Shown here piece by piece: positions 25,107 through 36,900 of a DNA stretch of 64,000 bases. Both the position numbers and the translations under genes were made by a program. Origin of the DNA: Lumnitzera littorea (taxonomy: Eukaryota; Streptophyta; Magnoliopsida; Myrtales; Combretaceae); NCBI GenBank assembly GCA_024138015.1, contig JAMXBB010000006.1, positions 69,315,581 through 69,379,580 on the forward strand. Reading direction: 5' to 3'. Positions within the stretch are counted from its first letter, which is position 1, and every line of letters begins with the position of its first letter. The notes below the pieces were generated by a model. It made no database searches and was not told where the DNA came from. It saw nothing but the letters and a program-made list of their open reading frames with translations.

Positions 25107-26060
25107 CTCCTAGTAGGCTAGCCATGTGAAAATTAAGAATTATTAATGGGCTTTAATATTATTTTTATTTAATCATATTATAATTGTACTAATTGTTTTT
25201 TTTAGTGATGTAGGCCCTAAGAAAATAAAGCCCAGCCCAATAGCCCTTCTTAGGGAATTAGTGGGTGGGGGGGGGGGTACGAGTAAGGTAGTTAGGGCTT
25301 CTTTTTATTTTCAGTAATCATTTGCGTGTGTAGATGTGGTCAAACTTAGGCCACCTTAAGAACTTAGAATAAACCGCTATTATGTAATCATCAGGTCACT
25401 AAGGTCTTTACTCCCGCCTGGCGGTGATAGGCAAGCCCACTTAAGCTTCAATTTAGCCTACTAAGCTTCTCTCCAAAAAGCTTTGAAGCTATAGAGCCTA
25501 AGACCTATAAACTTTACCCTCTTGCATCATTCTTTTTTAAAAGGAGTAGTTATTTTTAAATTATAAGAAAAGCTCAATTAATCTATGATCATTCCAATTT
25601 TCTTCTTCAAAGAAAGGGGAAATTTTAAAAAAACTAGTAACCCTTATATATAAGTATTCGTGAACTTCATTTTTTTTTTAAATCCTATTTCACACCTACT
25701 TCTATATAAGGGTATTTCTTGGCTACAGATTCATCATAGTTCCTATAATTTACTAATTACCGACCCCTATTGCAATCATTGCATATGTGTGTAGCATACT
25801 ACATTTTTTTTTATATTTGATTTTACTTTGCCGATGCACATTTCTATTTAATTGCTTTAATTCCTTGTATTATATGTGTTTTATTTTTATCATTTCTTAG
25901 TGAGTGAAAGGCTATGTAATTTCTAAGAAAATTTTTGAAAAAGCTGCAAAATTATTAATGTTATATCCAACTTTATTGTAAATTTACTGGTCACATTGTA
26001 AATAATCTCATCATTTCATTTTGGTTTTTTCTTTTTTCTTTTTTCTTTTTTAATATAGAT
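25107..26060 (+). other. Ogre 5' leader
   Basis: Untranslated region between the primer site and ORF1. It contains a run of 11 G at 25267-25277 and a block at about 25330-25450 (tcaaacttaggcc, ccaccttaaga, cacttaagcttcaa) that is conserved in the second Tat-type element at 57240-57375. Confidence 0.65.
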
Positions 26061-27599
26061 ATGGAAAGTCAGGGTAGTGTCAATTTAAAGCCCATCCATA
26101 AGATCCAGTTAGATAAGTATTCCTTCCCCAAGAGCATCCTAAGAGATTGGTTAAACCAGCTTCCGCTTGCAAAGCAAGATCATATTCGTGAGAAGATCAG
26201 GCCAGTCATGTCCCTCATATAGGTCCAGCTCTACTAACCTCTAATTCAAGCCCTTATCCATTACTAGGATCCAGAATCTACAACTTTCAAGTTCGACTCA
26301 CATGTGTTGACACCCACTATAGAAGAGTACTCGTAGCTACTTAGTGCTCCGCCTCTCGAAGCAAGCATAACTATCCCAAATCTTAGAGTCTAGCCCGAGA
26401 AAGATTTCATGACCTTATTGGGAGTCAAAAAGTCAACCCTGGCACCATACTTATCTTTAAAGGGCAAGAAGTGTCTCAGCATCTTAAGACTAATAAAGTG
26501 GTTATTAAGCCCAGATGCTTATGAGAAATATCGTCGGATCTTTTATGGGGGATACGAATCGTGGGCCGAGAAGAGGGTCAACACCTTTATCGTAGCAGTG
26601 TTTAGGACAATGCTATTTCCCATCAAATATGGTCAAGTCCATTATAGGGTTGCCGAACTAGTGACTTAATTCTTAGCATCTTATATACCGACGTTACTGG
26701 CAAAACAGCTCAGGACACTTACCTACTTGAAGAAGCAAGGGCATAGGAACTTCATGGCTAACCCTACAATCCTTGCCGTGTGATTTCTCACTCACACGGA
26801 AGGGTATGGAGGGAATCTTCTCAAAAAGTCCTTGACTAAAAATATGAATCTAATTGATGACTTCACCCACCATCTTAAGGTACTAGATGAAGCTCAATTT
26901 AAAGGATGGGTATCAATTATCAGCAAAATGTAGCTAGTAGATTTCATGTGGATAGCTAGATGGAGCAACTACACTCAAGCCATCTTAAGGTGAGCCAATT
27001 ATGTAAGGGTTCCACTTATCGATATTACGAGTTGTATAGAATATTTCCCAGCTTGTGTCACTAGATAGCTGGGTCCACTTGAAGAAATAGCCTACAAAGA
27101 TTCCTTGGATGCTATCACGTTGAGTTATCAAGATCCTTGTATAACCACGGCTACTCTGATTCAACGTCTAACAGAACTCGTGAAGCTATGGGAATGGAGA
27201 GAAGTCAAGAAGATAATCAATGTGGGAACTCTAAGGGGCAAAGTCGGAGAATACCGAGCCACCAAGCAATTCATTTATGATCAGTTAGAGAAGACTAGAA
27301 AGATACAGTATGAAGCTCTGAACATATTCAAACATGAGCCAAAACTAGCACGTCTTTCGCTTACTGAGCAACCCTATCGAGATACCATACGGGCCAGAGT
27401 TAAAGCCCAATTCTAAGAAAGTAAGAGAATCATTAAAGAGTTAAAGCTGGAAAATAAGAAACTGCTAGAAGAAAATCAATTCTTAAGGAGCAAGATTCGA
27501 GAAAGGGATGTTACAGTTTGAAGACTTATGAGAGAAGTTAACGAAGCCCGTTTCAGCCAAATCCATCGACTCTTGTAGATATAGGATTTATGTTTTTAG
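26061..27599 (+). pseudogene. Ogre ORF1 (protein upstream of gag)
   Basis: ORF1 of unknown function, a hallmark of Ogre elements. From the ATG at 26061 one frame runs 513 codons to the TAG at 27597 with no frameshift, but with 12 internal stops: TAG at 26220, 26265, 26334, 26391, 26931 and 27066; TAA at 26235, 26667 and 27414; TGA at 26781, 26991 and 27519. Each is one transition from CAG, CAA, CGA or TGG. The N-terminal part reads MESQGSVNLKPIHKI; the middle (FMTLLGVKKSTLAPYLSLKG, YEKYRRIFYGGYESW) resembles the plant-mobile-domain-like proteins found with such elements. The C-terminus (KELKLENKKLLEENQFLRSK) predicts a coiled coil. Family naming is from recall and was not searched. Confidence 0.75.
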
Positions 27600-27953
27600 G
27601 AAGATTAGTTAGGAGTTTTTCTTTTCTTTTCTTTTCTTTTAGTCTGTTGTATAAATTGGATTTTATGATTATTAATAAATTTGCAGCTTAATGAAAATCT
27701 TTATTGATTGCGTAGTCTTTTACTCTCTTTTTTAATTTCTTGATAGTTGCTTTTTAAATAAAAAAACTAAAAAACAAACAATAAAAGCAAACAATAGAAA
27801 AAAAAAACAAAAGATCACAAAAAAATAAATAAACAACCAAAATTTAGTTCACAAAAAGGTTTAAAACTTGGGTTTTTGCATAGGATTTTGAAGATAGAAT
27901 CTAAGCGAGTAGACTCAGCTAAAAGCCCGATATTCACTCGTTCTAAGGTAAGA
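27600..27953 (+). other. Spacer between ORF1 and gag
   Basis: T-rich then A-rich sequence without coding signal. An AATAAA-like motif lies near 27675 (attaataaattt), which could serve as a polyadenylation signal for an ORF1 transcript; that role is inference. The gag frame is open for a few codons before its ATG (SPIFTRSKVR). Confidence 0.4.
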
Positions 27954-28203
27954 ATGTCAACTCAGGGTACTGGAAATGTCAGTCAAACCAAGTCTGACCT
28001 AAGAGTCACAACCCTGGAGGACAACATGAACAAGATGGCCGAATAGATCTAGGCTCTTACTCGAGTTATTGGGATTCTTAATGACAAATAAAGATCTCAA
28101 GTCAACCTGAATCGGAATGCAGAAGCAACCCTTCCCCCTGAATTGGAAGATGAAGAATCGGTTCCTAATGCTGAGTTATGGAGGAAGGAGATTGAGGAGA
28201 AAC
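27954..28203 (+). pseudogene. Ogre gag, N-terminal part before the insertion
   Basis: The frame from the ATG at 27954 reads MSTQGTGNVSQTKSDLRV, then a helical region (TTLEDNMNKMAE) with TAG, TAG and TAA stops in place of glutamine, and ends ...ELWRKEIEEK where the solo LTR begins at 28204. Removing the LTR and one duplicated 5-mer gives ...EIEEK-H-Q-stop-MERKLMQKLIEK, in frame with 31754 onward. Confidence 0.8.
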
Positions 28204-31200
28204 TGTCAAGACCCTAAAGGGGGCTTAGTAGAATTGCCTGAAAATTTTCATGTCACATGTGCACCCATAATATGGAAACCGCCTTGCAAGTCAGAGATTA
28301 CAAGACTCTAAATAATTAATTACTAAGGACGTTGAATCGTTAATTAATTAACATATTATAGGATATAAGTAACTATGGATATCCAATATTCTACAATTCT
28401 TCAAAACCATAGAAAATCAGTATCTCCTACCAAATGATAAAATCAAAGAGAATTAACTTGAAATTCAAACTTATTGAAGTTACTAAATCTAAATATATAA
28501 GTAGTAGTAACATTTAAAGTCTAAAATGAGCAATACAATCTTTCTCTAATTCTAACCTCTAAAACATATCAATACACGCACTCAATGCTCAGCTCTTAAC
28601 TAATGCCCAAATATCTAGCACTTATAAATGAAAAACTATTGGAGAGTAAACTACAAGAGCTTAGTGAGCTATCCTCCATATTATATTGGCAAATAAGTTA
28701 TCAAACAAATTGTTACAACCATATGAATGCATGCACATGCAATATGCCAAACAATATATGCAATTGACCAGTACTGCATATAAAATTGGATTTTAACGCC
28801 CTCCAAAATAAGGGTTGGAGATTCATCAGCACCAATCACGACTGGGCTCTAGCACCTGGGTTTTTACCCATAACTTTGAATTCTGTATTTTACAAGATTA
28901 CATTTTCATTTCTAAAAATCCAGTAGTACACAAAATCCCAAGCCTAGCGATGAGACGGCCTTTGTAGTCCACACTCACACCTTATAATGAAGATCTCTAG
29001 ACTCAACCCTTAGCTATATGGTTGGCGTCTCCATCACCTAGTAAGCCCATAGGTTCAAGTAAGGTTATCTTGTACAAGTGCACCATACAAAAACACTGTA
29101 ATATATATAAACAACCCCCACAAGAGCTTTCTTTATCTCCGTGTGAAGTGACGACCGAAATAAGTAATGCAATGCATGGATCATGCATGACCCTTTTAAT
29201 TTAAGATAAGCCAAATATAATTAAGTCAAATTGTGAGTCAATCAATCAATATCAACAAACCATCCAAATCATATAACAATCAATCATACAATCAAATCAT
29301 CAATTATTGTATTTAACAATATTTCTCACAATAATCAATCAATATCAAGCATATGTATATCCCGAAACCCTATGCATTAAGTTATTGATATTCAATTTAA
29401 GTGTACTAACTACAAGCACAAACAAGTATAAAGTCATCGGGAGTACTCACTTGACTATGACGACTTGCTCTAGTCGTAATAATCAATCAGAAGATCCTCG
29501 CCCTCATCAGGATTACCTGATCATTACGAGATAATAGGAATAATAAGTAATTGAATTAACTAACTGTTCTAAATATCTATCTACCTAATTTTACTTAGAT
29601 TACTATCAGTTTTTATTCGATTAAACCTAATCGCTAATCGTATGTAACTTTTTCATTCTATTTCCAATATTTACAAACTTATAGTCGTTTTCCATCATTT
29701 TTAGACGTACATTCACATGGTGATGTCCGTTTTGGACGTTAAAACCTGTGTTTTATGATATAGACTAAATTTATTGAAATTCTAACTATTGAAGCTTAAT
29801 TATTCTTATTAGTTAGTTTTATGTTTTATTTTAGTAGTTAATGGTTTCATTAGCCATGAATTCTTACACTTAAACAATCTTATAGTTTGTTATCTTAAAG
29901 GCTTATGTCATCATTTGATTACATCATTGCTTACATCATTATTTAATTATATCATTGCTTACATCATCATCCATTACATATGTACTCTTATCCTTATGTA
30001 TTCATATATTTTATATATACTTATACTTCTAACATACTAATATGTATACTTGTATACTCATATGTATACTAATACATATACCTGTATACACATACGGTGA
30101 CATGCATATTTTTATAAGTATTTTCGTTTGCTTAGAGTACTCTTTTAAGAAATCTTCACAAATTTCATATTTTTGCACTTTAAGGGCTTATTTAGTAAGG
30201 TATATGTATGTATAGTTAGTATACATCTCAATTTAGGTTATGTACATAATGGGTATTTATGTACAAAAGTACCCATACATGTATCCCTTAAGTATATTCT
30301 CGTATTCCCATGCTTAAGTATATGTATATGTGTTCTTCTTTCCATTTAGCTAAGGATTTATACACTTATACTATCGGTTTCACTAAAACCCTAATATATA
30401 CACTCCATATATACTCACTTGATGTATGTATATAGGTATTTCTACATGTATAACCAAGTATTTCTACACTCTAAACATAAATATGGGGCTTTCTACTACC
30501 AACAACACATGTGGACATATCACATGAGCTTACTACACTAACTTAGCCTATTCATCTAACTAATAAATATGTTAAGAAATTACACAACAACATACCTTTC
30601 TCTTGCTTGTTATATGAAAAGGAAAGCTAGTATATATGTGTTATTGGTTTGTGTTAGTAGGTAAAGTTATGAAAGTGAAATTGAAATTGGAAAAGTTGAA
30701 AAGGACAAAACAAAAGGGGAAGCTCACGATTTTAAGTAGGGGGAAAGAACTTTATTTTGTTTTGTTTTTGGGTTTAGAAAGATGAAGACAAGTGGGTCTA
30801 AGGGATGGGGAAGTGGACAGCACAAATGGGAGCAAAATTGGAAAAAAATTAAGTGTAGAAAGTGAAGGAAAAAGAGAGAATTCTCTAGATGACAATGACA
30901 CTTTGTTGACTTTGTCAACATGTTGACTTAATCAACTCTCTTAAAATTACATGTAATTTGAATGCACATAATGAGGTAATTAAGAAAAATTGAGAAGAAA
31001 ATTAAGGAAATGAAAGAAAATTTGGGATTTATTGAAATGATTAGTAAAAATAGTTAATAAGATCTCCCTTTAAGTATTTATATCCTAAATACATTAGTTA
31101 GTATGGTACTTAGTGTAACTATCATGAAATATACCATTTAGGATGCTAATGTATAATATATATAATATAAACATCAACTAATCACTTAACTCTATATAAC

Positions 31201-31748
31201 ACTAACTTAGTTATATAATTAGAAGATATATATGATCTATAATGCAATATACTAATTTCTAATGGATTACTTTGGTATTATATGTATTTATCAATGACTA
31301 AAAGTTATCTTTAATCTTTTACTAATGATTTAGTATAATACTAAGGTTATATTATCAATTAGGGTTTTAGGGTGGAATTATGGTGAATTAGTACTTTTAT
31401 ATCTTTAAAGTTATAGTTTTAGGGTTTTATCACTTTCGAGCGCAATCTCTAGTGTTTATATACATTTAGGGCATAAAAGTTTTCTACGCAATTAAATCTT
31501 CGGTTATTATCTTATGGTTTTGATGAGATTTAAGGTCAACGTTTACAATTACATATACTTAAGGTTTTAAGGTCTTCATATGCAATTAGAGGTTCAATTG
31601 ATAATTTAAGGTTTTTCATATTCACTTTAGGTTTTGAATTAAGATTTTAATCGGTTTTAAATCTCACTGGCTCTATTAACTTCAAGAAATCATCTACAAT
31701 TTAAGGGTTTGATTCTATACTTAGAAAGCTAGATTTACGAGGTTTACA
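28204..31748 (+). mobile_element. Solo LTR, family A copy 3, nested in Ogre gag
   Basis: 3545 bp, TGTCAAGACCC to GAGGTTTACA. Blocks at 28795-28825, 28937-29057 and 29630-29760 match copy 1 at 1080-1112, 1255-1370 and 1935-2050 in the same order. The flanking 5-mers are GAAAC (28199-28203) and AATAC (31749-31753), matching at only three of five, but excision at these points restores the gag frame exactly. A short TATGTATAC-type repeat lies at about 30020-30090. No coding domain. Confidence 0.8.
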
Positions 31749-31753
31749 AATAC

Positions 31754-33850
31754 ACCAATAGATGGAAAGAAAGCTTATGCAAAAGTTAATCGAGAAGATG
31801 AAAACCCTAGAAATGGTTAACTGGTTTGAACAGATAAAGATGATTAACTTACCGACATATGAAAATAATGATTTCCCAAAAAGATTTAAAGTGCTGGAAT
31901 TCAAGAAATACGATGGGACCAACTACCCGAAGCTCCACATTAGGTTATACATCAGGAAAATGGGGAAATACATGAAGTATGATAAGGTGATGGTCCAAAC
32001 TTTTCAAGACAGCTTAATTAGGCCCAACTTAACTTGGTATGCCCAACTGGACTTGAATTAGATCGACACTTGGGATAAGTTAGCATAGGCTTTTTACAAC
32101 CAATATAAGTTCAACATCGAAGTGGCCCCATCTATGTGGGATCCAAATAATCTATGAAAAAAGGCCAACAAAAGTTTTAAGGAATATCCTCAAAGATGGA
32201 GGGGCATGGTAGCTTGGGTGACACCACCCTTAATAGAAAAGGACTTGACTTTCACCTTCATCAACACTCTTGGAAGCCCATATTACCAACATCTGGTCAA
32301 GCACCCTACCTCCAACTTTGTAGAAATTGTGGCCTTAAGGTGTCGACTTGAGAAAGCTATTGCTATTAGGAGGCTTCCTAATCCTGAAGCAATTGAGAAG
32401 AAGACACCTCCCGCAATATTTTCCAACAAAACCAAAGAAACCACCTTAAGCATTGTCAATATCGACAACCTTGTTAGACCTGCAACCCCAGTAGCCATGA
32501 TTGGAGGATCTAATCCCCCGCCAAATTTGAGTCAAAACAATTGCCCGCAAAGGAGAGACTTTAGTCATATTCCTATTCCTATTCCTCTAAGCTAAGTTCT
32601 CACACAACTAAGGAAGGAGAATCTCTTGACATTCGAAATACCAAAGGAGGGACAAAGACCAAGAAACTATAACCTAAAGCTCCGTTGTGATTATCATTTG
32701 GGGCAAGTAGGGCAATCTACAAATCAATACTACAGACTTAGACATTAGATCCAGGATCTTATTGATGCAAAATTGGTTCAATTGGATTTCATTCAAACTC
32801 CCACTCCCAACGTAGGTAATAATCTTCTACCAAATCATGGACATTCAATCAACATGATCATTATTGAAGTTTCTAAATCAAAGATTGATCTAGATAATCT
32901 CCCCATCACTATTGAGGAGGTAGCTTGGAATCTAAGGCAAGCTAGATACTTGCAAAATATGAATCTTAGAGATAGAACCTGGATTTGACCAGCAATATAT
33001 CAATTGCTGAAGCATGGGAAGATAAAGAAAGCTGATATTATGGCTATGACAATTCCAAAACCATGAAAGAGAAGTACTCAGAAGGAGCTTAGAGAAAGGT
33101 ATGAAGCTAGAGATCCGACGGTTGACACCCTAAGAGAACTGTTAAGGAAGTTTGAGTATTTGGTGGATTATGCCGATTCACCCACCATATTTGCTGACAA
33201 ACCACCCACTGGATGGGGTCCAAAATTTGAGGAAGAAGACAAACTTATTGTAAAAGCCAAGAAAATGGCTGAAATGGTTAGAATGATTGAAGATAGGCCT
33301 AAGCCATTGGTTTTTTAGTACTATGGGAAGACTAAGAAGGTTAAAGAATTAGGTAAGCCTAAGAAGATTGCTTTCACTGTCCTAATAGCTCTAGAGAATT
33401 ACAAAGCAACCCCTTTGGATTACCAAACAGAGAATCAAACAACCAGGTCCTCATTACCTATAGTCAATAGGCTTACGTACATGGGGCAAGTTTATGACCA
33501 AAATGAGGAAGCCAAGAGGAAGTCTACTGTGGAAGAGGCTTCTCGAAAGATCTTTGAAGATATAGATGATAAAGATCAAAATGTTGCCAAGAAGATAGTG
33601 AAAGACGATGAATATAAGATTATGGATAAGCTAGCCAAAGCACTGGCCTAGATCTCTGTAATGGGATTGCTGTTGTCATTAGATATTCACCAAGAGGCAT
33701 TAATCAAAATTCTGAAAGATATCAAAGTCCTTAAAGGGATTTCTACTAAAAAGCTGGGATTGGTGGTGAACTCGATATTTGCAATGGATAAGATTTTATT
33801 CTAGCCAAATGAGCTAAGTGAAGAAGGAGACCAGCATACAAAGTCGCTTT
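31754..33850 (+). pseudogene. Ogre gag, main part
   Basis: Capsid protein region. The retrotransposon gag core lies at about 31879-32395: FKVLEFKKYDGTNYPKLHIR, RPNLTWYAQLDLN, FKEYPQRWRGMVAWVTPPL and FINTLGSPYYQHLV match the Tat family closely. A knuckle-like segment at about 32683-32745 reads CDYHLGQVGQSTNQYYRLRH; two of the four expected zinc ligands are replaced (H by Q, C by Y). The frame is continuous from 31754 to about 33850 with isolated stops (32059, 32593, 32986, 33649 and others), then shifts before the protease. Residues around 33420-33650 are charged and have no recognised domain. Confidence 0.88.
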
Positions 33851-33856
33851 TGAATA

Positions 33857-34618
33857 ATGGTCAAGTGTGTAAGGAAAGTGGTTACTCGAGTTATGATAGA
33901 TAATGGGTCTTCACTAAATGTATGTCCCCTGGCGACACTAAATTTACTTAGAGTAGATTTAACTGAGATAAAACTCAGCCCAATTTCAATAAGGCCTTTT
34001 GATGGATCAAAGAGGGAGATAATTGGAGAAATTATGCTGCAGGTTGAGATTAGTCCACAGATGTTTACTATTCCATTTCAAGTTTTGGATTTTTCAACTT
34101 TTAATCTTCTATTGCGAAGACCATAAATTCACTCAACAAGGGCAATTCTATCCAGCCTACATCAAAAAGTGAAATTCATAGCCAATGGGCAGTTGGTTAA
34201 TATTTTTGAAGAGCAGGACTATGAGATTTACAAAGAGACGACTATTCCGTATGTTGGCAATGAAGAATTGGAGGAGCCAAAATTGTAGATTTTTTATGAA
34301 GTCAATATGATTGAAGAGTCAGGACAGGGGGCACAGGGTCACTCAGAACAACCTAAGCAGTAGATTGGAACATTCGGGCTTAGGTATGAGCCCATTGAAG
34401 ATGAGATCCAAGAAATGAAGGCCAAAACTAGAGGTAAGAGAAGAGATCAGCTGTACCATTCTCAAATGGACTTTCTGAACATCAATCAGGCATTCCCAGT
34501 ACCAACTAATGTGCAAGAGCCCGAAGTAGCTAGTTTATCTAAGGTTTTGGCTCAACAATGCAACATCGATCCAAATGAGAAGGAAGATATTGGCGTACTA
34601 GTTTCCTTATGCAACTAG
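33857..34618 (+). pseudogene. Ogre protease domain
   Basis: Aspartic protease of the polyprotein. The active-site strand VMIDNGSSLNVCPLATLN (D-N-G-S, normal for Tat elements) lies at about 33890-33945. FDGSKREIIGEI follows, then FNLLLRRP-stop-IHSTRAIL near 34100-34150, where the usual text is LLGRPW: G is R and W is TAG. The tail HQKVKFIANGQLVNI is typical of the lineage. The frame differs from gag by a shift near 33850 and runs to the TAG ending at 34618. Confidence 0.87.
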
Positions 34619-34619
34619 T

Positions 34620-34823
34620 TTTCTGTTCCCATTAATAGGTCTCTTTAGAAAAGCAATATTAGTTTAATTAGGAGCATTCAATTTCATAATTTGTCCGATT
34701 AGTTAAGCCCTTTTTTTTAGACAATTTGAATTCATTCATTCAATAAAATTCGTTCCTTTCTTTCTATCAATTCTTCCTTCTTATTTATTCACTATCCTTT
34801 TTTCTTTTTTCTTTACTCTTCAG
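34620..34823 (+). other. Probable Ogre intron between protease and RT
   Basis: About 200 bp of T-rich sequence with stops in all useful frames. It ends in a long pyrimidine run followed by CAG at 34821-34823, a strong splice acceptor. Open RT-linker coding (SDKNDEHDGYLVHVNNE) starts directly after it. Ogre elements are known to carry an intron between protease and RT. The donor is not pinned down: candidates are GTTTCC near 34602 and GTCTCT near 34638. Confidence 0.6.
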
Positions 34824-35935
34824 ATCCGATAAAAATGATGAACATGATGGATATCTCGTGCATGTAAACAATGAAAGTACCAATATCACCTTTGGCCTTA
34901 TGGGGTCAGATGTGGGAGATGATATTGAGACTCTAAGCAAAATACAAGATAGTTAGCGTCGATTTGAACAGGGTCGAGTGATTATTGACGAACCGATAGT
35001 TGTGATTAATTTAGGGATAGAAGAGAGTCCGTGAAACTTGAAAATTGGCAGTAATTTAATGGATGATCAAAAACAAAAGTTATCACGATTGTTATCGAAA
35101 TACCTAGACATACTCGCTTAGTCTTATGAAGATATGCCCAATTTATATTCAACTATCATAGTTCACAAATTGCCAATAAGGGAAGAAATTAAACCTAAAA
35201 GATAAAAGCAGTTTAGACTGAATATACTCCTTTAAATAAAAGAAGTGAAGAAATTGCTACATGTTAGGTTCGTAGAAGTTTCGAATTATCCTGAATGGAT
35301 GGCAAATGTGGTGCTAGTGTTGAAGAAAAATGGGAAAGCTAAGGTCTATGTAGATTTCCGCGATTTAAATCAGGCGACACCAAAGGATAACTTTCCTTTT
35401 CCGTACATTGAAGTATTGGTGGATTATACAGCCAGAAATCATCTTTTCTCATTTATGGATGGTTTCTTAGGATATAATCAAATCAAGATGGCAAAAGAGG
35501 ATAAAATCAAAACCACTTTCGTTACTACTTAGGGAATGTTTTGTTATCATGTGATGCCTTTCAGGTTGAAGAACGTTAGGGAAACTAATCAGTGTGCTGT
35601 GGTTGCCTTGTTTCACAACATGATGCATCAGCAAATCAAAGTTTATGTAGATGATATGATTGCCAAATCCAAGGAGAATGAAAATCATGTGGATATTTTA
35701 CATAAGTTATTCAAGCGATTGAGGAGGTTTCAACTAAAGCTGAACCCCGAAAAGTGCACCTTTAGAGTAACCTCAGGAAAATTGTTAGGTTTTGTAGTCA
35801 GTAGAAAAGGAATTGAAGTAAACCCAGACAAAGTTAAGGCAATCATAAACATGCCTGCACCAAAGACTATAAAAGAAGTACAAGGATTGTTGGGGAGGTT
35901 GAATTACATTGCTTAGTTTATATCGTAGCTAACTA
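34824..35935 (+). pseudogene. Ogre reverse transcriptase domain
   Basis: Polymerase of the element. The linker carries LIGIEESP-like and KLSRLLSKYLDILA segments. RT motifs follow: PEWMANVVLVLKKNGKAKVY, VDFRDLNQATPKDNFPFPYI (35340-35405), FMDGFLGYNQIKMA, and the catalytic box VYVDDMIAKS at 35641-35670 with both aspartates intact. LNPEKCTFRVTSGKLLGFVV and LLGRLNYIA close the domain. One frame holds from 34824 to 37335. Stops include TAA in KPKR-stop-KQFRL, TAG in FVTT-stop-GMF (usual tryptophan) and two around 35915-35930. Confidence 0.92.
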
Positions 35936-36480
35936 ATAGATGTAAGCTGTTATTCAAACTTTTGAGGAAGAATGGAGCAATTGAATGGGATGGAGAATGT
36001 GAGCAAGCATTTGCTGAAATCAAAGAGTATCTCATGAAACTGCCAGTATTGGTCACTCCTACACCAGGACGGCCTTTGATCCTCTATTTGACAATTCTTC
36101 TTGATTTAATGGGGTATATGTTGGGGAAAAAAGACGAAGCTGGAAGAAAAGAGGATCCTATATACTACTTAAGCAAGAAGTTCACAGAAGGTGAGCAAAA
36201 ATACTCAAAAGTGGAAAGGACATGTTGTGCCTTAATGTGGGTGATGCACAGGCTTAGGCAGTATACTCTCTATTATTCAATAAAGTTGTTAACAAAACAT
36301 GACCTATTGAGGTATTTAGTAGAACAACCAGCACTGATTAGGAGAATCTCGAAGTGGCAGATGCTACTCTCTGAGTTTGATATCAAGTACGTAAGTCAAA
36401 GTTTAGTTAAAGGGCAAGTGATGGCTAATCAATTGGTAAAATACCCATTAGAAGATGAGGATGATGGTTTAGAAGCACAA
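35936..36480 (+). pseudogene. Ogre RNase H domain
   Basis: Retroviral-type RNase H continuing the RT frame. EWDGECEQAFAEIKEYLMKL, then ILYLTILLDLMGYMLGKKDE (first acidic region, altered from the usual pattern), IYYLSKKFTEGEQKYSKVER, CCALMWVMHRLRQYTLYY and WQMLLSEFDIKYVSQ match the Tat family in order. The stretch 35962-36759 is free of stops, one of the best-preserved parts of the element. Confidence 0.9.
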
Positions 36481-36519
36481 TTTCCTAATGAAAATGTGAT
36501 GATGGAAAATGAATTGAGT

Positions 36520-36900
36520 AGTGAGAAATTGGGATGGAAAATATATTTTGATAGACCAGCCAATGTGTTCGAATGTGGGATAGGAACAGTATTGGTATCA
36601 CCTGAAGGTAACCATTTCCCTATGGTAGCAAGATTGACATTTCCATATACCAACAACATAGCAGAATATGAAGCATGCATTTTGGGGCTTAAAATGGTGT
36701 TAGATATGGGAATACAAAAACTTAAAGTGTATGGAGATTCTTCTTTTATGATTCTCTAGATCCTAGGAGAATATAAGATCCTAGGAGAATATAAGATGAA
36801 GGACGAGAAGTTGATACCTTATCACGAGCCTTTAAGCAAGTTGGTTGAAAGATTCTAAGAGATTTCATTTACTTATATTCCAAGAACCTAAAATCAATTT
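36520..36900 (+). pseudogene. Second (archaeal-type) RNase H domain of the Ogre element
   Basis: Tat-lineage elements carry an extra RNase H before the integrase. Here it reads WKIYFDRPANVFECGIGTVL, NIAEYEACILGLKMVLDMG and LKVYGDSSFMIL, with the catalytic D, E and D in FD, AEYEA and YGDS all present. A TAG follows at 36758, then an 18-bp in-frame tandem duplication (ATCCTAGGAGAATATAAG) at about 36760-36795. The domain continues with QFANALATLASM near 36900. Confidence 0.87.
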
